The translations under genes were made by a program, and so were the position numbers. This document shows, in pieces, positions 24,765 to 32,938 of a stretch of 35,500 bases of DNA. Source of the DNA: Pectobacterium brasiliense. GTDB lineage: Bacteria; Pseudomonadota; Gammaproteobacteria; Enterobacterales; Enterobacteriaceae. The DNA lies in the NCBI RefSeq assembly GCF_013449685.1, contig NZ_JACDSF010000047.1:1-35500 (forward strand), in the 5' to 3' direction. The notes under the pieces were generated by a model, which was given only the letters and a program-made list of their open reading frames with translations, had not been told where the DNA came from and made no database searches. The stretch's first letter is position 1. Each line of letters begins with the position of its first letter.

Positions 24765-26447
24765 TTAATCAAAAAACGCTGTAACGGGGAGGGAGACTTG
24801 CCAGTAAACGACGGCGTTGTCGGGATGGAGATCGTCTGGGAAGTGCAGCGGCACGCCGAGTGACACTGACTGGCTGACCCAACGTGAAGATGCGGACAGG
24901 CCGGCGGAAGCGCCGGTCATATTGCCACCATCGACTTTGCCGGCTTTCCCCGCAATCCACCCGCTATCCAGCGCGGTGGTTAATGCGATATCTCCCAAAA
25001 ATGGCAGCGTGGTGAATTGCCAATTCAGTTCATTACGCCAGTAGAAACCCCGATTGCCAGTTAGTGTCTGTTCCTTAAATCCCCGCACGGAATACTCGCC
25101 GCCGAGCGAGACGCGTTCGCTGGTATACAGGTTGTCCGGCGTGGTTTGGCCGTAAAGGGAAGTCAGAAAGGTCAGCGAGGATGTAAGTGGGTAGAAATAG
25201 CTGCTGCTGACGCTAAATTTGCGGAACTCGCTGCGTGGCAGGCCACTATTTTCCTTTGTGTCATCTGTCGCGCCCCAACTCCTTAAGCCATGGCTTAACA
25301 TCGGGTTGAGCGTAAAATATCCCCCGACCAGCGTGGTGCTATAGCTGAGCCCAAGGCTAGCGCTACTGACCGTAGGGCTGCTGACCTCAAGGCGCTCGCC
25401 CGCCATGCGGTTCTCGGTGCGTCGGCGGGAGAGCGCGCCATCCAGCGCCAGCTTCTGTTTCCCATCCCGATAGAGCGTTCTGTTGAGGCTGAGCCGATGA
25501 GTGTTGCTTTGCCCTTCATAGCGATACGCGCTGCTGCCAATCGGGATCGGTTGGAAAAAGTCATTCCAGGCATATTGATAGCCGAGCGTCCAGTAGCCAT
25601 AAGGCAAAGATATCCCGCCCGATAAGGCTTTGCTGCCGTAGCTATGGCTGAATGCGCTATCACGGCTGGCGGTGAGCCACCAGCGGTCGGCGAGTCTCAG
25701 CGGGTTATCGAGCGTGATGTGGGTAGAAAGCTGTTCGCGGCCCGTGCTTTTTTGTCCGCTGTTGTCTGTGCTGAGAGACAGGGTGATAGGGCGGGCTTGC
25801 GTGGTGCGTTTGAGATAAACAATTGAACTTCCGGCTTGTTTTCCCGGCTGAATATCAATCGTCACCTGCTGCGAAGGCAGGCGATTAAGTTGTTCCATCC
25901 CTTGTTCGATGTCGCGCAGATTAAGAATGCGTCCTTCCAGACCGGGGAAGGCCATCTTGATTGCGAGTGGCGTTTCCCCTTCCATGCGAATGGCTTCTAT
26001 CTTTCCCTCGCTGACGCTGATGATGAGCGTGCCGCTGGAGAGGTCTTGTTCCTGCAAATAGGCCTGACTGGTGACAAAGCCGCGATTAAGGTAGGCGTTG
26101 GTCGTTTCCCTCACGGCGTTATGGACTGTGGCTAAATCAAGGCAGCGGTTTTGGTAGCGTTGCTGAATAGCGGCCCGATCTTTCGTTGAAAGGGACTCTG
26201 CATCGTGAAAGACAATGTTTTGGATGGGGAAGCAGACGGCATCTTTTACTGTTGGTGCAGTGACCGTGGGTATCGTTAAGGTGGTGCTGTTTTCCAGCGA
26301 TAAACGCTGCTGTTTGGCCTGCTCCAGTAATGACTTTTGCTGGAGCTCCAGCGCATCGCGATCTGTTGGGCTGATGGCGGTGGCGGCAAAGGTTGAGCTG
26401 CTGAGACTCAAAAAAATAAGGCTTATAAAAGAAAGGGTTTTACACAA
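24765..26447 (-). CDS. Outer-membrane transporter TpsB/CdiB/HecB family
   Basis: The protein has 560 residues. The signal peptide ends near residue 21 (STFA). A Gln-rich helix region (about 30-50) is followed by two POTRA domains (about 70-210; CFPIQNIVFHDAESL and LIISVSEGKIEAIRMEG) and a 16-strand barrel. The FhaC-family motif VRGF is present as YSVRGFKEQTLTGNRG near residue 453. It exports the TpsA partner encoded 39 bases downstream across the outer membrane. The cdiB-first order matches E. coli-type CDI loci. The gene is intact. A Fur-box-like sequence lies about 135 bases upstream, so iron limitation may induce the operon. Symbols hecB or cdiB would be equally fair. Confidence 0.9.
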   Translation of the reverse strand: MCKTLSFISLIFLSLSSSTFAATAISPTDRDALELQQKSLLEQAKQQRLSLENSTTLTIPTVTAPTVKDAVCFPIQNIVFHDAESLSTKDRAAIQQRYQNRCLDLATVHNAVRETTNAYLNRGFVTSQAYLQEQDLSSGTLIISVSEGKIEAIRMEGETPLAIKMAFPGLEGRILNLRDIEQGMEQLNRLPSQQVTIDIQPGKQAGSSIVYLKRTTQARPITLSLSTDNSGQKSTGREQLSTHITLDNPLRLADRWWLTASRDSAFSHSYGSKALSGGISLPYGYWTLGYQYAWNDFFQPIPIGSSAYRYEGQSNTHRLSLNRTLYRDGKQKLALDGALSRRRTENRMAGERLEVSSPTVSSASLGLSYSTTLVGGYFTLNPMLSHGLRSWGATDDTKENSGLPRSEFRKFSVSSSYFYPLTSSLTFLTSLYGQTTPDNLYTSERVSLGGEYSVRGFKEQTLTGNRGFYWRNELNWQFTTLPFLGDIALTTALDSGWIAGKAGKVDGGNMTGASAGLSASSRWVSQSVSLGVPLHFPDDLHPDNAVVYWQVSLPVTAFFD

Positions 26448-26577
26448 AATGAACGCGTTCCTTACGTTGATTTACATTTTGCGCTTATATACACAAATGC
26501 TTCATTTCGTGACTAGGTAAAATCGATCGCCAATAGAAATTCGACAGAATACGTTGAGAAATTTAATTTTTGAGAAT

Positions 26578-26600
26578 AAAAATGATAGTCATTATCATTT
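26578..26600. promoter_or_regulatory. Fur-box candidate upstream of tpsB
   Basis: TGATAGTCATTATCA at 26583-26597 matches the 7-1-7 core TGATAAT-N-ATTATCA with one mismatch and is embedded in AAAATGATAGTCATTATCAT. It is 136 bases upstream of tpsB (leftward) and 70 bases upstream of a tiny rightward frame at 26667. Fur-Fe2+ binding would repress one or both when iron is plentiful. Confidence 0.65.
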
Positions 26601-26666
26601 TTATATAGATAGGCAGGTAACTATATCGTAAGTCAGAGTAATTTTTATATTTATCATTGGGTTTCG

Positions 26667-26765
26667 ATGTTATGGAAAGCTTATGACGTGTATGTCGTGA
26701 TGCAATATCAGGGAAAACCTTACATTCGTCTGAACGGCGGAGACTGGGTGCCTTACCCGCAATAA
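26667..26765 (+). CDS. Possible small protein (32 aa) divergent from tpsB
   Basis: A frame of 32 codons begins ATG TTA TGG AAA and ends TACCCGCAA-TAA. The product is rich in aromatics (Tyr and Trp; VMQYQGKPYIRLNGGDWVPY) with low-complexity absent, which is more protein-like than random A+T-rich DNA, and local GC rises within it. The start has only a weak upstream purine run. It could be a genuine Fur-controlled small protein or the end of a lost larger gene. A hairpin at about 26788-26807 follows. No function recognised. Confidence 0.35.
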   Translation: MLWKAYDVYVVMQYQGKPYIRLNGGDWVPYPQ

Positions 26766-27100
26766 TCTCACCCCTATCACGTTATCAGGCAGGAGAAAAT
26801 TCTGCCCGATTCTTCAGTCTGCTCCCCGAATAGCGATATTGGATTATGCAGGGGATATCCCCTATTCTGAGGCCGCGTTATCGCTGTTGCCAAAGGTAGC
26901 CTAGGATTAAGATGAAATCCCCCGAACATCAGCAGAAAACAGCGTTAAGACGGCGATAAGCTGCCTTATACTATTTGCTGCGTATCAATCGTGTTGCTGT
27001 GTGTAACGCGTGCGCATTTTTCGCGTTGTATATTGCTCACCTGTTTGTGGTTTGGTGGGTCAGGTATCTAGGTTTGTATAAAGGTTGACGGAGAAAGCGC
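26766..27100. other. Gap before the PdeK-like gene
   Basis: About 335 bases with no gene seen. It contains the hairpin GGC-AGGAGAA...TTCT-GCC near 26788-26807, a perfect 14-bp palindrome AGGGGATATCCCCT at 26850-26863, and GGAG before the TTG start at 27101. Confidence 0.45.
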
Positions 27101-28285
27101 TTGCGGCTCAGACGTTCATTAACGATTAAACAGATGACAGCCGTGTCTGCCGTGGCACTGGTGACGATCAGCCTGTTTATCGTCATACAGCTCTTTCACT
27201 TCGTTCATCAGCGCCGTGAAGATTATGCCAAGCAGTTGGAGAGCATCGCCTATTCCGTGCGTCAACCGCTGACGGATGCGGTGTTACAAGGGGAAGTGCA
27301 GCGGGCGGGCAATATTCTGGACAGCTTATTACCCGTTGCCTTTCTGAGCCGAGCAGATGTGCTGCTGCCGGATGATTTCCAGACGCTGCACGCGAATTTC
27401 CCGAAAGAGCGTCCGGTGCCAGACTGGATCGCACGGGTCTTTAAGCTGCCTATCCGCATCTCTATTCCGCTTTATTCGCCTCCGCAGACGCAGTATTCGG
27501 CTCCGCTGGCGCATCTGGTGTTGCAGGCGGATTCCTACCGGATGTATCAATTTATCGTCAGCACCTTTTCAACCATGCTGGCGACATATCTGCTGCTGGC
27601 GCTGATTATGTCGATCGCCATTACCTGGTGTATTAACCGCCTGCTGATACACCCGCTGCGTGGGATTATTGTCGAGTTACAGAATCTCCCGTCGGATGAC
27701 ATGCTCCACCGCCAACTTACGCTGCCGCCCTGGCATCAGGACGATGAGCTCGGCGCGCTGGTGCGCAGCTATAACCGCAATCAACAGCTGCTGGCGCAGT
27801 CGCTGTCTGTCGGAACGGAAGGCGCGGAGCTGCCGGACAAAGCGCACTTCATGCGACGCCTTGAACAGCGTATGGCTGATGCGACACCGTTCAGTCTGCT
27901 GGTTTTCGGGCTTGATTCGTCCGCCAGCAAGCAGGGCAAGGTAGACATGCTGGTGAAGCAGCTCAGCACGGCTATTGAAGAGCAGAACGAGGCTGGGCTC
28001 ATCTATCTGGCGCGTCTCGACTGTGATGAGTTCGCTATCATCGGGAAGCAACTGCAATCCGCTGGACAGGCGCAAGATTGGGCGCAAAATGTGATGCTGA
28101 CGATTAATTCTCCCTTTTTACCGGCGGGCTTCCAGCCTGCGCGGGCTGTCAGCGTCGGAATCCTTACCATTACCGATCCTCGACCCGAGGATGCGGCACT
28201 GCTTTTATCACAGGCGCGTTTTGCTATGCAGTTGGCGCGGCGTGATAAAAAATCCGGGATTCATCCTCTCACGGTACCTTCCTGA
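27101..28285 (+). CDS. PdeK/YhjK (HmsP-like) homologue lacking the EAL domain
   Basis: The 394-residue inner-membrane protein starts at TTG 27101, eight bases after ACGGAG. The N-terminus (LRRSLTIKQMTAVSAV) and the periplasmic segment (QLESIAYSVRQPL, RADVLLPDDFQTL, ERPVP) match E. coli PdeK. TM1 is at about 12-33 and TM2 at about 150-178, then HAMP (NRLLIHPLRGIIVELQ) and a degenerate GGDEF domain, whose signature reads LDCDEFAII instead of GGDEF. E. coli PdeK has a following EAL phosphodiesterase domain (about 650 residues in all); here the frame ends at HPLTVPS and only 319 bases precede dctA, so EAL is absent. It is thus predicted to be catalytically dead for c-di-GMP synthesis and breakdown, perhaps acting as a sensor. 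Synteny with dctA is conserved. Confidence 0.8.
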   Translation: MRLRRSLTIKQMTAVSAVALVTISLFIVIQLFHFVHQRREDYAKQLESIAYSVRQPLTDAVLQGEVQRAGNILDSLLPVAFLSRADVLLPDDFQTLHANFPKERPVPDWIARVFKLPIRISIPLYSPPQTQYSAPLAHLVLQADSYRMYQFIVSTFSTMLATYLLLALIMSIAITWCINRLLIHPLRGIIVELQNLPSDDMLHRQLTLPPWHQDDELGALVRSYNRNQQLLAQSLSVGTEGAELPDKAHFMRRLEQRMADATPFSLLVFGLDSSASKQGKVDMLVKQLSTAIEEQNEAGLIYLARLDCDEFAIIGKQLQSAGQAQDWAQNVMLTINSPFLPAGFQPARAVSVGILTITDPRPEDAALLLSQARFAMQLARRDKKSGIHPLTVPS

Positions 28286-28604
28286 GTATTTGCAGGTAAC
28301 GCAAATGTTACTTTTCATTGAAAGGTTTCCTGAACGGCACATTCCCCGTATGACGGGGATTTGAAGGTTTTTCAAGGCAATATTGCTGCCGAAAAAATGT
28401 GCATCTGTTACAAATAAATTGCACTGATGTTTCTTTATAATTCCTGCTGACGTGATTCAGCTCTTGTTTTTAACCTGTCGTTCACAAACTAAACTTATAA
28501 AACATTCTCAGCTTGTTATTGCAATGTTACTTTTCGGCGCAATCACAGGCGGCATTTTCGTACCCTATTCCCCTCCTGTGTTTTCCCCACCATAGGACGT
28601 ATGT
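28286..28604. other. Gap between the PdeK-like gene and dctA
   Basis: Holds a terminator-like hairpin at 28341-28360 (TTCCCCGT/ACGGGGAT followed by a T-rich stretch), and an exact 13-bp direct repeat AATGTTACTTTTC at 28304-28316 and 28523-28535. The dctA promoter should lie between these. No remnant of an EAL domain is visible. Confidence 0.5.
28341..28360 (+). terminator. Hairpin after the PdeK-like gene
   Basis: ATTCCCCGT pairs with ACGGGGAT around a 3-base loop; TTTGAAGGTTTTT follows. It is 56 bases past the stop and separates this gene from dctA. Confidence 0.5.
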
Positions 28605-29897
28605 ATGAAAACATCAATTTTTAAAAGTCTTTATTTTCAAGTTCTTGCCGCCATTACAATAGGGATACTGTTGGGGCATTTCTACCCTCAGCTTGGCGAG
28701 CAAATGAAGCCGCTGGGCGATGGGTTTGTTAAATTAATTAAAATGATTATTGCACCAGTTATCTTCTGTACGGTAGTCACCGGTATCGCAGGTATGGAAA
28801 GTATGAAGTCGGTCGGTCGTACTGGTGCGGCTGCCCTGCTGTATTTTGAAATTGTGAGTACGATTGCGCTGATTATCGGTTTGGTCGTGGTTAACGTGGT
28901 GCAACCTGGCGTGGGCATGAACATCGACCCAAGTACGCTTGATGCATCTGCGGTGGCGGTTTATACCCAGCAGGCGTCGCAGCAGGGTCTGATTCCGTTC
29001 CTGATGGACGTGATTCCGGCGAGTGTAGTTGGTGCGTTTGCCAGCGGTAATATCTTGCAGGTTCTGCTGTTTGCTGTGATGTTTGGCTTTGCGCTGCACC
29101 GCTTAGGGGCAAAAGGCAAAGTGATTTTTGATGTGATCGACAGCTTCTCCAAGGTCATTTTCGGCGTCATTAACATGATCATGAAACTGGCTCCGCTGGG
29201 GGCGTTCGGTGCAATGGCCTTCACCATTGGTAAATATGGTGTCGGTACGCTGGTGCAACTGGGGCAATTGATTGCTTGCTTCTACATCACCTGTGTTCTG
29301 TTTATCTTCCTGGTGTTGGGCAGTATTGCTAAAGCGACTGGCTTCAGTATCTTCAAATTCATTCGCTACATCCGTGAAGAACTGCTGATCGTACTGGGCA
29401 CATCCTCTTCTGAATCCGTGCTGCCACGTATGCTGGAGAAGATGGAGAAGGTCGGTTGTAAAAAATCGGTCGTGGGTCTGGTTATTCCTACCGGCTACTC
29501 GTTCAACCTGGATGGCACCTCCATCTATCTGACAATGGCCGCGGTATTTATCGCTCAGGCGACCAACAGCCACATGGATATCTGGCATCAGATTACCCTG
29601 CTGGTGGTACTGCTGCTGTCCTCTAAAGGTGCAGCGGGCGTGACGGGAAGTGGATTCATCGTGCTGGCGGCAACGCTGTCTGCCGTGGGCCACCTGCCAG
29701 TTGCCGGTCTGGCGTTGATTCTGGGTATTGACCGCTTTATGTCAGAAGCCCGTGCGCTGACCAACCTGATTGGTAACGGTGTGGCGACCATCGTGGTAGC
29801 AAAATACTGCCGTGAGCTGGACGAGAAGAAACTGGATGCTGAGCTGTCTGGCACCAACAAGAACGATAATGGGATTACACCGACTGCACAGTCATAA
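28605..29897 (+). CDS. dctA: C4-dicarboxylate/H+ symporter DctA
   Basis: The 430-residue member of the DAACS (glutamate/dicarboxylate) family starts [20 protein letters not shown]. The reentrant serine-rich motif [11 protein letters not shown] and the transport-site sequences [14 protein letters not shown] and [10 protein letters not shown] with [16 protein letters not shown] are all present. It takes up succinate, fumarate, malate and aspartate aerobically. Its neighbours (PdeK-like, yhjJ, kdgK) are the same as in E. coli. A strong intrinsic terminator follows. Together with the 2HCT carrier it gives the strain two organic-acid uptake routes in this window. Confidence 0.97.
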   Translation: MKTSIFKSLYFQVLAAITIGILLGHFYPQLGEQMKPLGDGFVKLIKMIIAPVIFCTVVTGIAGMESMKSVGRTGAAALLYFEIVSTIALIIGLVVVNVVQPGVGMNIDPSTLDASAVAVYTQQASQQGLIPFLMDVIPASVVGAFASGNILQVLLFAVMFGFALHRLGAKGKVIFDVIDSFSKVIFGVINMIMKLAPLGAFGAMAFTIGKYGVGTLVQLGQLIACFYITCVLFIFLVLGSIAKATGFSIFKFIRYIREELLIVLGTSSSESVLPRMLEKMEKVGCKKSVVGLVIPTGYSFNLDGTSIYLTMAAVFIAQATNSHMDIWHQITLLVVLLLSSKGAAGVTGSGFIVLAATLSAVGHLPVAGLALILGIDRFMSEARALTNLIGNGVATIVVAKYCRELDEKKLDAELSGTNKNDNGITPTAQS

Positions 29898-30238
29898 TTC
29901 CGATACGATTTTCTAAATCAGTTCCCCACGGCGTTAACGCTCCGTGGGGAATTTTTTTGTCTGCCAACACGTCGAACCAAACCGTTTCCCTTCCTTTTCT
30001 TACCCGTCCTGAAACGTAAAAATATTGTTAAATATGACTATTTTTACCTTTTTTGCAGATTATTTCGTCTTCTGGAGTGACATAGACAAAAGCGCGCTGT
30101 CCAAGGGAATGGTACACTTCGCGTCTTTAATTTTTTCCGTGATATATCCACGAGAGTGTGCGGTGGCAGACGCAAGGCCACCATAATGATCAACAATAAC
30201 CACATTATTATGTTGGATAGCTATGAGTAGGGGTTCAC
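29898..30238. other. Gap between dctA and yhjJ
   Basis: 341 bases. The first 60 hold the dctA terminator. The rest is A+T-rich promoter-like DNA with no gene; near 30182-30212 two imperfectly inverted ATAATG/CATTAT blocks occur just before the yhjJ ribosome-binding site (AGGGG). Confidence 0.45.
29922..29958 (+). terminator. Intrinsic terminator of dctA
   Basis: TTCCCCACGG (29922-29931) pairs perfectly with CCGTGGGGAA (29942-29951), followed by seven Ts. A classic Rho-independent terminator 24 bases after the stop. Confidence 0.9.
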
Positions 30239-31756
30239 ATGCAGGGCACCAAAAAGGCGCTTTTCGTTGGTGGTTTGTTGCTGGCTGTGGTCAGCAGCGG
30301 CGTGCAGGCTGAAGCACTACAGCCCGATCCTGCCTGGCAGCAGGGTAAGCTTGATAATGGTTTTACCTGGCAGTTATTAACCACACCACAGCGCCCCGGC
30401 GATCGGGTTGAGCTGCGTCTGGTTGTTAATGCCGGGTCGCTGCTGGAAAACGCCCAGCAGGTAGGTTTTGCCCATTTTCTTCCCCGTCTGGCCTTAGCGC
30501 CCAGCGATAAGCTGTCCGCCGCTCAGCGACCTTCCATGTGGATGCGGGACGCTAACAGCTCACGCGTCTTGCCTCCGGTCATTGTCTCGTACGACTTCAC
30601 GTCGTATAACCTGAGTTTGCCGAATAATCGCCCCGAACTGCTGAAAGAAGCGCTGACGTGGCTTTCGGAAAGCGCAGGGCAGATGACGTTTGATGAAAAA
30701 CGCCTACAGGCTGCGTTGAAGGTGCCCGATCAGGTGGCAACCTTTCCAGTTAACCCACAGGATCCGAGCTGGCGCTATCGCCTGAAAGGCTCACCCCTGC
30801 TGGCGCACGATCCTGCTCAGGACGTCAAACCGCCGTTGAATGGCGAGCAGCTCCAGCAGTTTTATAAAACGTGGTACACACCCGATGCGATGACGCTCTA
30901 CATCGTCGGTCATGTGGATAACCGCAGCGTGATCGAGCAGATCGGGAAAGTCTTCTCCCCGCTGGAAGGGAAACGTGAATCACCCGCGCCGTTGCCGACA
31001 CTGAGCCCGCTACCGCCGCAGGCGATCAGCCTGATGAATAACAACGTCCAGCAGGATACGCTGTCGCTAATGTGGGATGCCCCGTGGCACCCGATTCGTG
31101 AATCGCAGGCGTTGGTTCGCTACTGGCTGGGTGATATGACGCGGGAGGCGATGTTCTGGCACCTACAGCAGGTGCTGGAGAAGAGCTCGCTGAAGAGCAA
31201 CAACCTCCGTTTCGACTGCAATGTGTTTTATACCCGTTCTCAGTGTGCAATTCATATGGATGTACCGAATAGCGACGGCGTTGAGCTGGGCGTGACGTTT
31301 ATGGCGCGTGAGCTGGCGACGCTGCGTGAAAAAGGGCTGACACAGCAAGAGTTTGATGCGCTGATTGCGCGCAAGACGGACGAACTGAACAAGCTGTTTG
31401 CGACCTATGCGCGGACCAGCACGGACATCCTGATGGATCAGCGACTGCGCTCCCAGCAGAATGGCGTCGTAGATATTTCTCCCGAGCAGTATCAGAAACT
31501 GCGCCAGACCTATCTGTCCGCGTTGACGCTCGATATGCTGAATCAGGAACTGCACCAGCAACTGGTACAGGATACGACGCTGATGTTGATCCAACAGCCC
31601 GGTGAACCGGAAGCGAATATGAAAGCGTTGCAGGAAGCCTACGACCGTATTATGACACCGGCGACCGAGCCGGTTGCCAGTACCGCGGCGGCTGCGCCGG
31701 AAGGGGCTATTCCTGAAGGAACGAAACCGCAGGAAACGGCACCCGCCGCACAGTAA
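30239..31756 (+). CDS. yhjJ: YhjJ, M16-peptidase-like protein lacking the zinc site
   Basis: The 505-residue protein has a Sec signal ending GVQA (residue ~24), so it acts in the periplasm. It matches E. coli YhjJ throughout: LQPDPAWQQGKLDNGF, TPQRPGDRVELRLVVN, KTWYTPDAMTLYIVG, ARTSTDILMDQRLRSQQN. In active M16 proteases (pitrilysin, PqqL) a HxxEH motif binds zinc; here the place reads GFAHFLPRLAL, with neither the Glu nor the second His. It is therefore predicted to be non-catalytic, as in E. coli YhjJ, and its role is unknown. The last ~40 residues are a Pro/Ala/Glu-rich tail. AGGGG precedes the ATG. It is convergent with kdgK across a bidirectional terminator. Confidence 0.9.
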   Translation: MQGTKKALFVGGLLLAVVSSGVQAEALQPDPAWQQGKLDNGFTWQLLTTPQRPGDRVELRLVVNAGSLLENAQQVGFAHFLPRLALAPSDKLSAAQRPSMWMRDANSSRVLPPVIVSYDFTSYNLSLPNNRPELLKEALTWLSESAGQMTFDEKRLQAALKVPDQVATFPVNPQDPSWRYRLKGSPLLAHDPAQDVKPPLNGEQLQQFYKTWYTPDAMTLYIVGHVDNRSVIEQIGKVFSPLEGKRESPAPLPTLSPLPPQAISLMNNNVQQDTLSLMWDAPWHPIRESQALVRYWLGDMTREAMFWHLQQVLEKSSLKSNNLRFDCNVFYTRSQCAIHMDVPNSDGVELGVTFMARELATLREKGLTQQEFDALIARKTDELNKLFATYARTSTDILMDQRLRSQQNGVVDISPEQYQKLRQTYLSALTLDMLNQELHQQLVQDTTLMLIQQPGEPEANMKALQEAYDRIMTPATEPVASTAAAAPEGAIPEGTKPQETAPAAQ

Positions 31757-31790
31757 TTCGCTAATCAGTAACTCATTAATCAGTAAATAG

Positions 31791-31814
31791 AAAAGGCCGC
31801 GATTGCGGCCTTTT
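31791..31814. terminator. Bidirectional terminator between yhjJ and kdgK
   Basis: AAAAGGCCGC-GATT-GCGGCCTTTT is a perfect 10-bp stem with a 4-base loop, with A-run and T-run on both sides, between convergent stops at 31756 and 31839. Confidence 0.92.
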
Positions 31815-31838
31815 ACTTATTATCACGCGACAGCCTGT

Positions 31839-32771
31839 TTATGCAGGCATTGCCTCTAGCGGGATAATTGCGCCACGGTATTGAATGACCGTGCTGGCCG
31901 TCAGGTGACCGCGCTGTGCGGCTTCCTGCGTGCTGCCGCCGTTCAGACGTACTGCCAGATAACCTGCGCTGAAAGAGTCGCCTGCGGCGGTGGTATCGAC
32001 CACTTTCTCTTTTGGCAGTTTGACCGCTGGGACATCAACCAGCTCTTGTCCGCGTTCAGACACGATGCAGGAATCGGCACCGCGTTTGATGACCACTTCG
32101 TTAACGCCCAAACCGTGTGTTCGATCCAGCACCGTTTCCAGTGGCTTCGTGCCCCACAGCATGTCTTCGTCATCCAGTGTCAGGAAAGCGATATCGGTAC
32201 AGGACAGGATGTCGGTGTAGGCCTGCTGCGTTTCTTCCTTGCTCTGCCACAGACGTGGGCGGTAGTTGTTATCAAAAATCACTTTACCGCCGTTGGCGCG
32301 GCAGGCGCGCAGCAGGGCGAGGAGACGCTGACGGCTTTCGGCGTTCAGAATCGCCAGACTGATGCCGCTCAGGTAGAGATAGTCAAACTGTGCTAGCGAT
32401 TGACCGATTTTTTCTGCTTCCGGGCTGTCCAGCCAGTAACGGGCAGCAGCATCATTACGCCAATAGTAGAACGTACGCTCGCCGCTATCGTCGGTTTCAA
32501 TGAAGTATAAACCGGGTAATTTGTTGTCCAGTCGCTGAATCAGGTCGGTTTTCACCCCTTCTTTTTGCCAGGCAGCCACCATCTCGGTACTGAAGCTATC
32601 GGTGCCGAGTGCGGTCACGTAATGCACACCCAGCTTATCGGCGTTTACCTGACGGGCAATGTAAACGGCAGTGTTCAGCGTATCGCCGCCAAATCCACGG
32701 TTAAGATCCGTGCCCTTCTGCGACAGTTCGATCATGCATTCGCCGATTACGGCAATGTTAGTAGTTGTCAT
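31839..32771 (-). CDS. kdgK: 2-keto-3-deoxygluconate kinase KdgK
   Basis: The enzyme has 310 residues from ATG 32771, giving MTTTNIAVIGECMIELSQKG, as in E. coli KdgK (~309 residues); an upstream in-frame codon would add 11 unmatched residues. It is a PfkB/ribokinase fold protein: the N-terminal substrate-binding motif GGDTLNTAVYIARQV and the C-terminal catalytic signature DTTAAGDSFSAGYLAVR, whose Asp is the base. It phosphorylates KDG, the key intermediate of pectin and hexuronate breakdown, to KDPG in the cytoplasm. A KdgR-box candidate lies 107 bases upstream, fitting induction by pectin products. Confidence 0.96.
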   Translation of the reverse strand: MTTTNIAVIGECMIELSQKGTDLNRGFGGDTLNTAVYIARQVNADKLGVHYVTALGTDSFSTEMVAAWQKEGVKTDLIQRLDNKLPGLYFIETDDSGERTFYYWRNDAAARYWLDSPEAEKIGQSLAQFDYLYLSGISLAILNAESRQRLLALLRACRANGGKVIFDNNYRPRLWQSKEETQQAYTDILSCTDIAFLTLDDEDMLWGTKPLETVLDRTHGLGVNEVVIKRGADSCIVSERGQELVDVPAVKLPKEKVVDTTAAGDSFSAGYLAVRLNGGSTQEAAQRGHLTASTVIQYRGAIIPLEAMPA

Positions 32772-32842
32772 CACTTTTGGCCTGTTTGAAAAGGTACCCT
32801 GCACCTGATGTTATTGGGGATAAAAAATGCGGAAATTAACGT

Positions 32843-32866
32843 CAGTCTCAACATTACGCGAGACTG
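32843..32866. repeat. Inverted repeat between yhjD and kdgK
   Basis: CAGTCTC (32843-32849) and GAGACTG (32860-32866) are perfect complements with a 10-base spacer. It lies between the KdgR-like site and the kdgK start, within the likely kdgK leader. It could be an mRNA hairpin or an operator; it lacks a U-run. Confidence 0.4.
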
Positions 32867-32877
32867 AGTCAATAGCC

Positions 32878-32896
32878 TTGAAACGATGTTTTATTT
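32878..32896. promoter_or_regulatory. KdgR operator candidate for kdgK
   Basis: TTGAAACGATGTTTTATTT resembles the KdgR box of soft-rot bacteria (TGAAAC...TGTTTCATTT), with conserved TGAAAC and TGTTT-AT. KdgR represses pectin-catabolism genes including kdgK until KDG accumulates. The site is 107 bases upstream of kdgK, a reasonable promoter distance. Confidence 0.55.
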
Positions 32897-32938
32897 TTTC
32901 ATGACGCAGATCGGAAAACCAGTGCTTTCACGCTGCTT

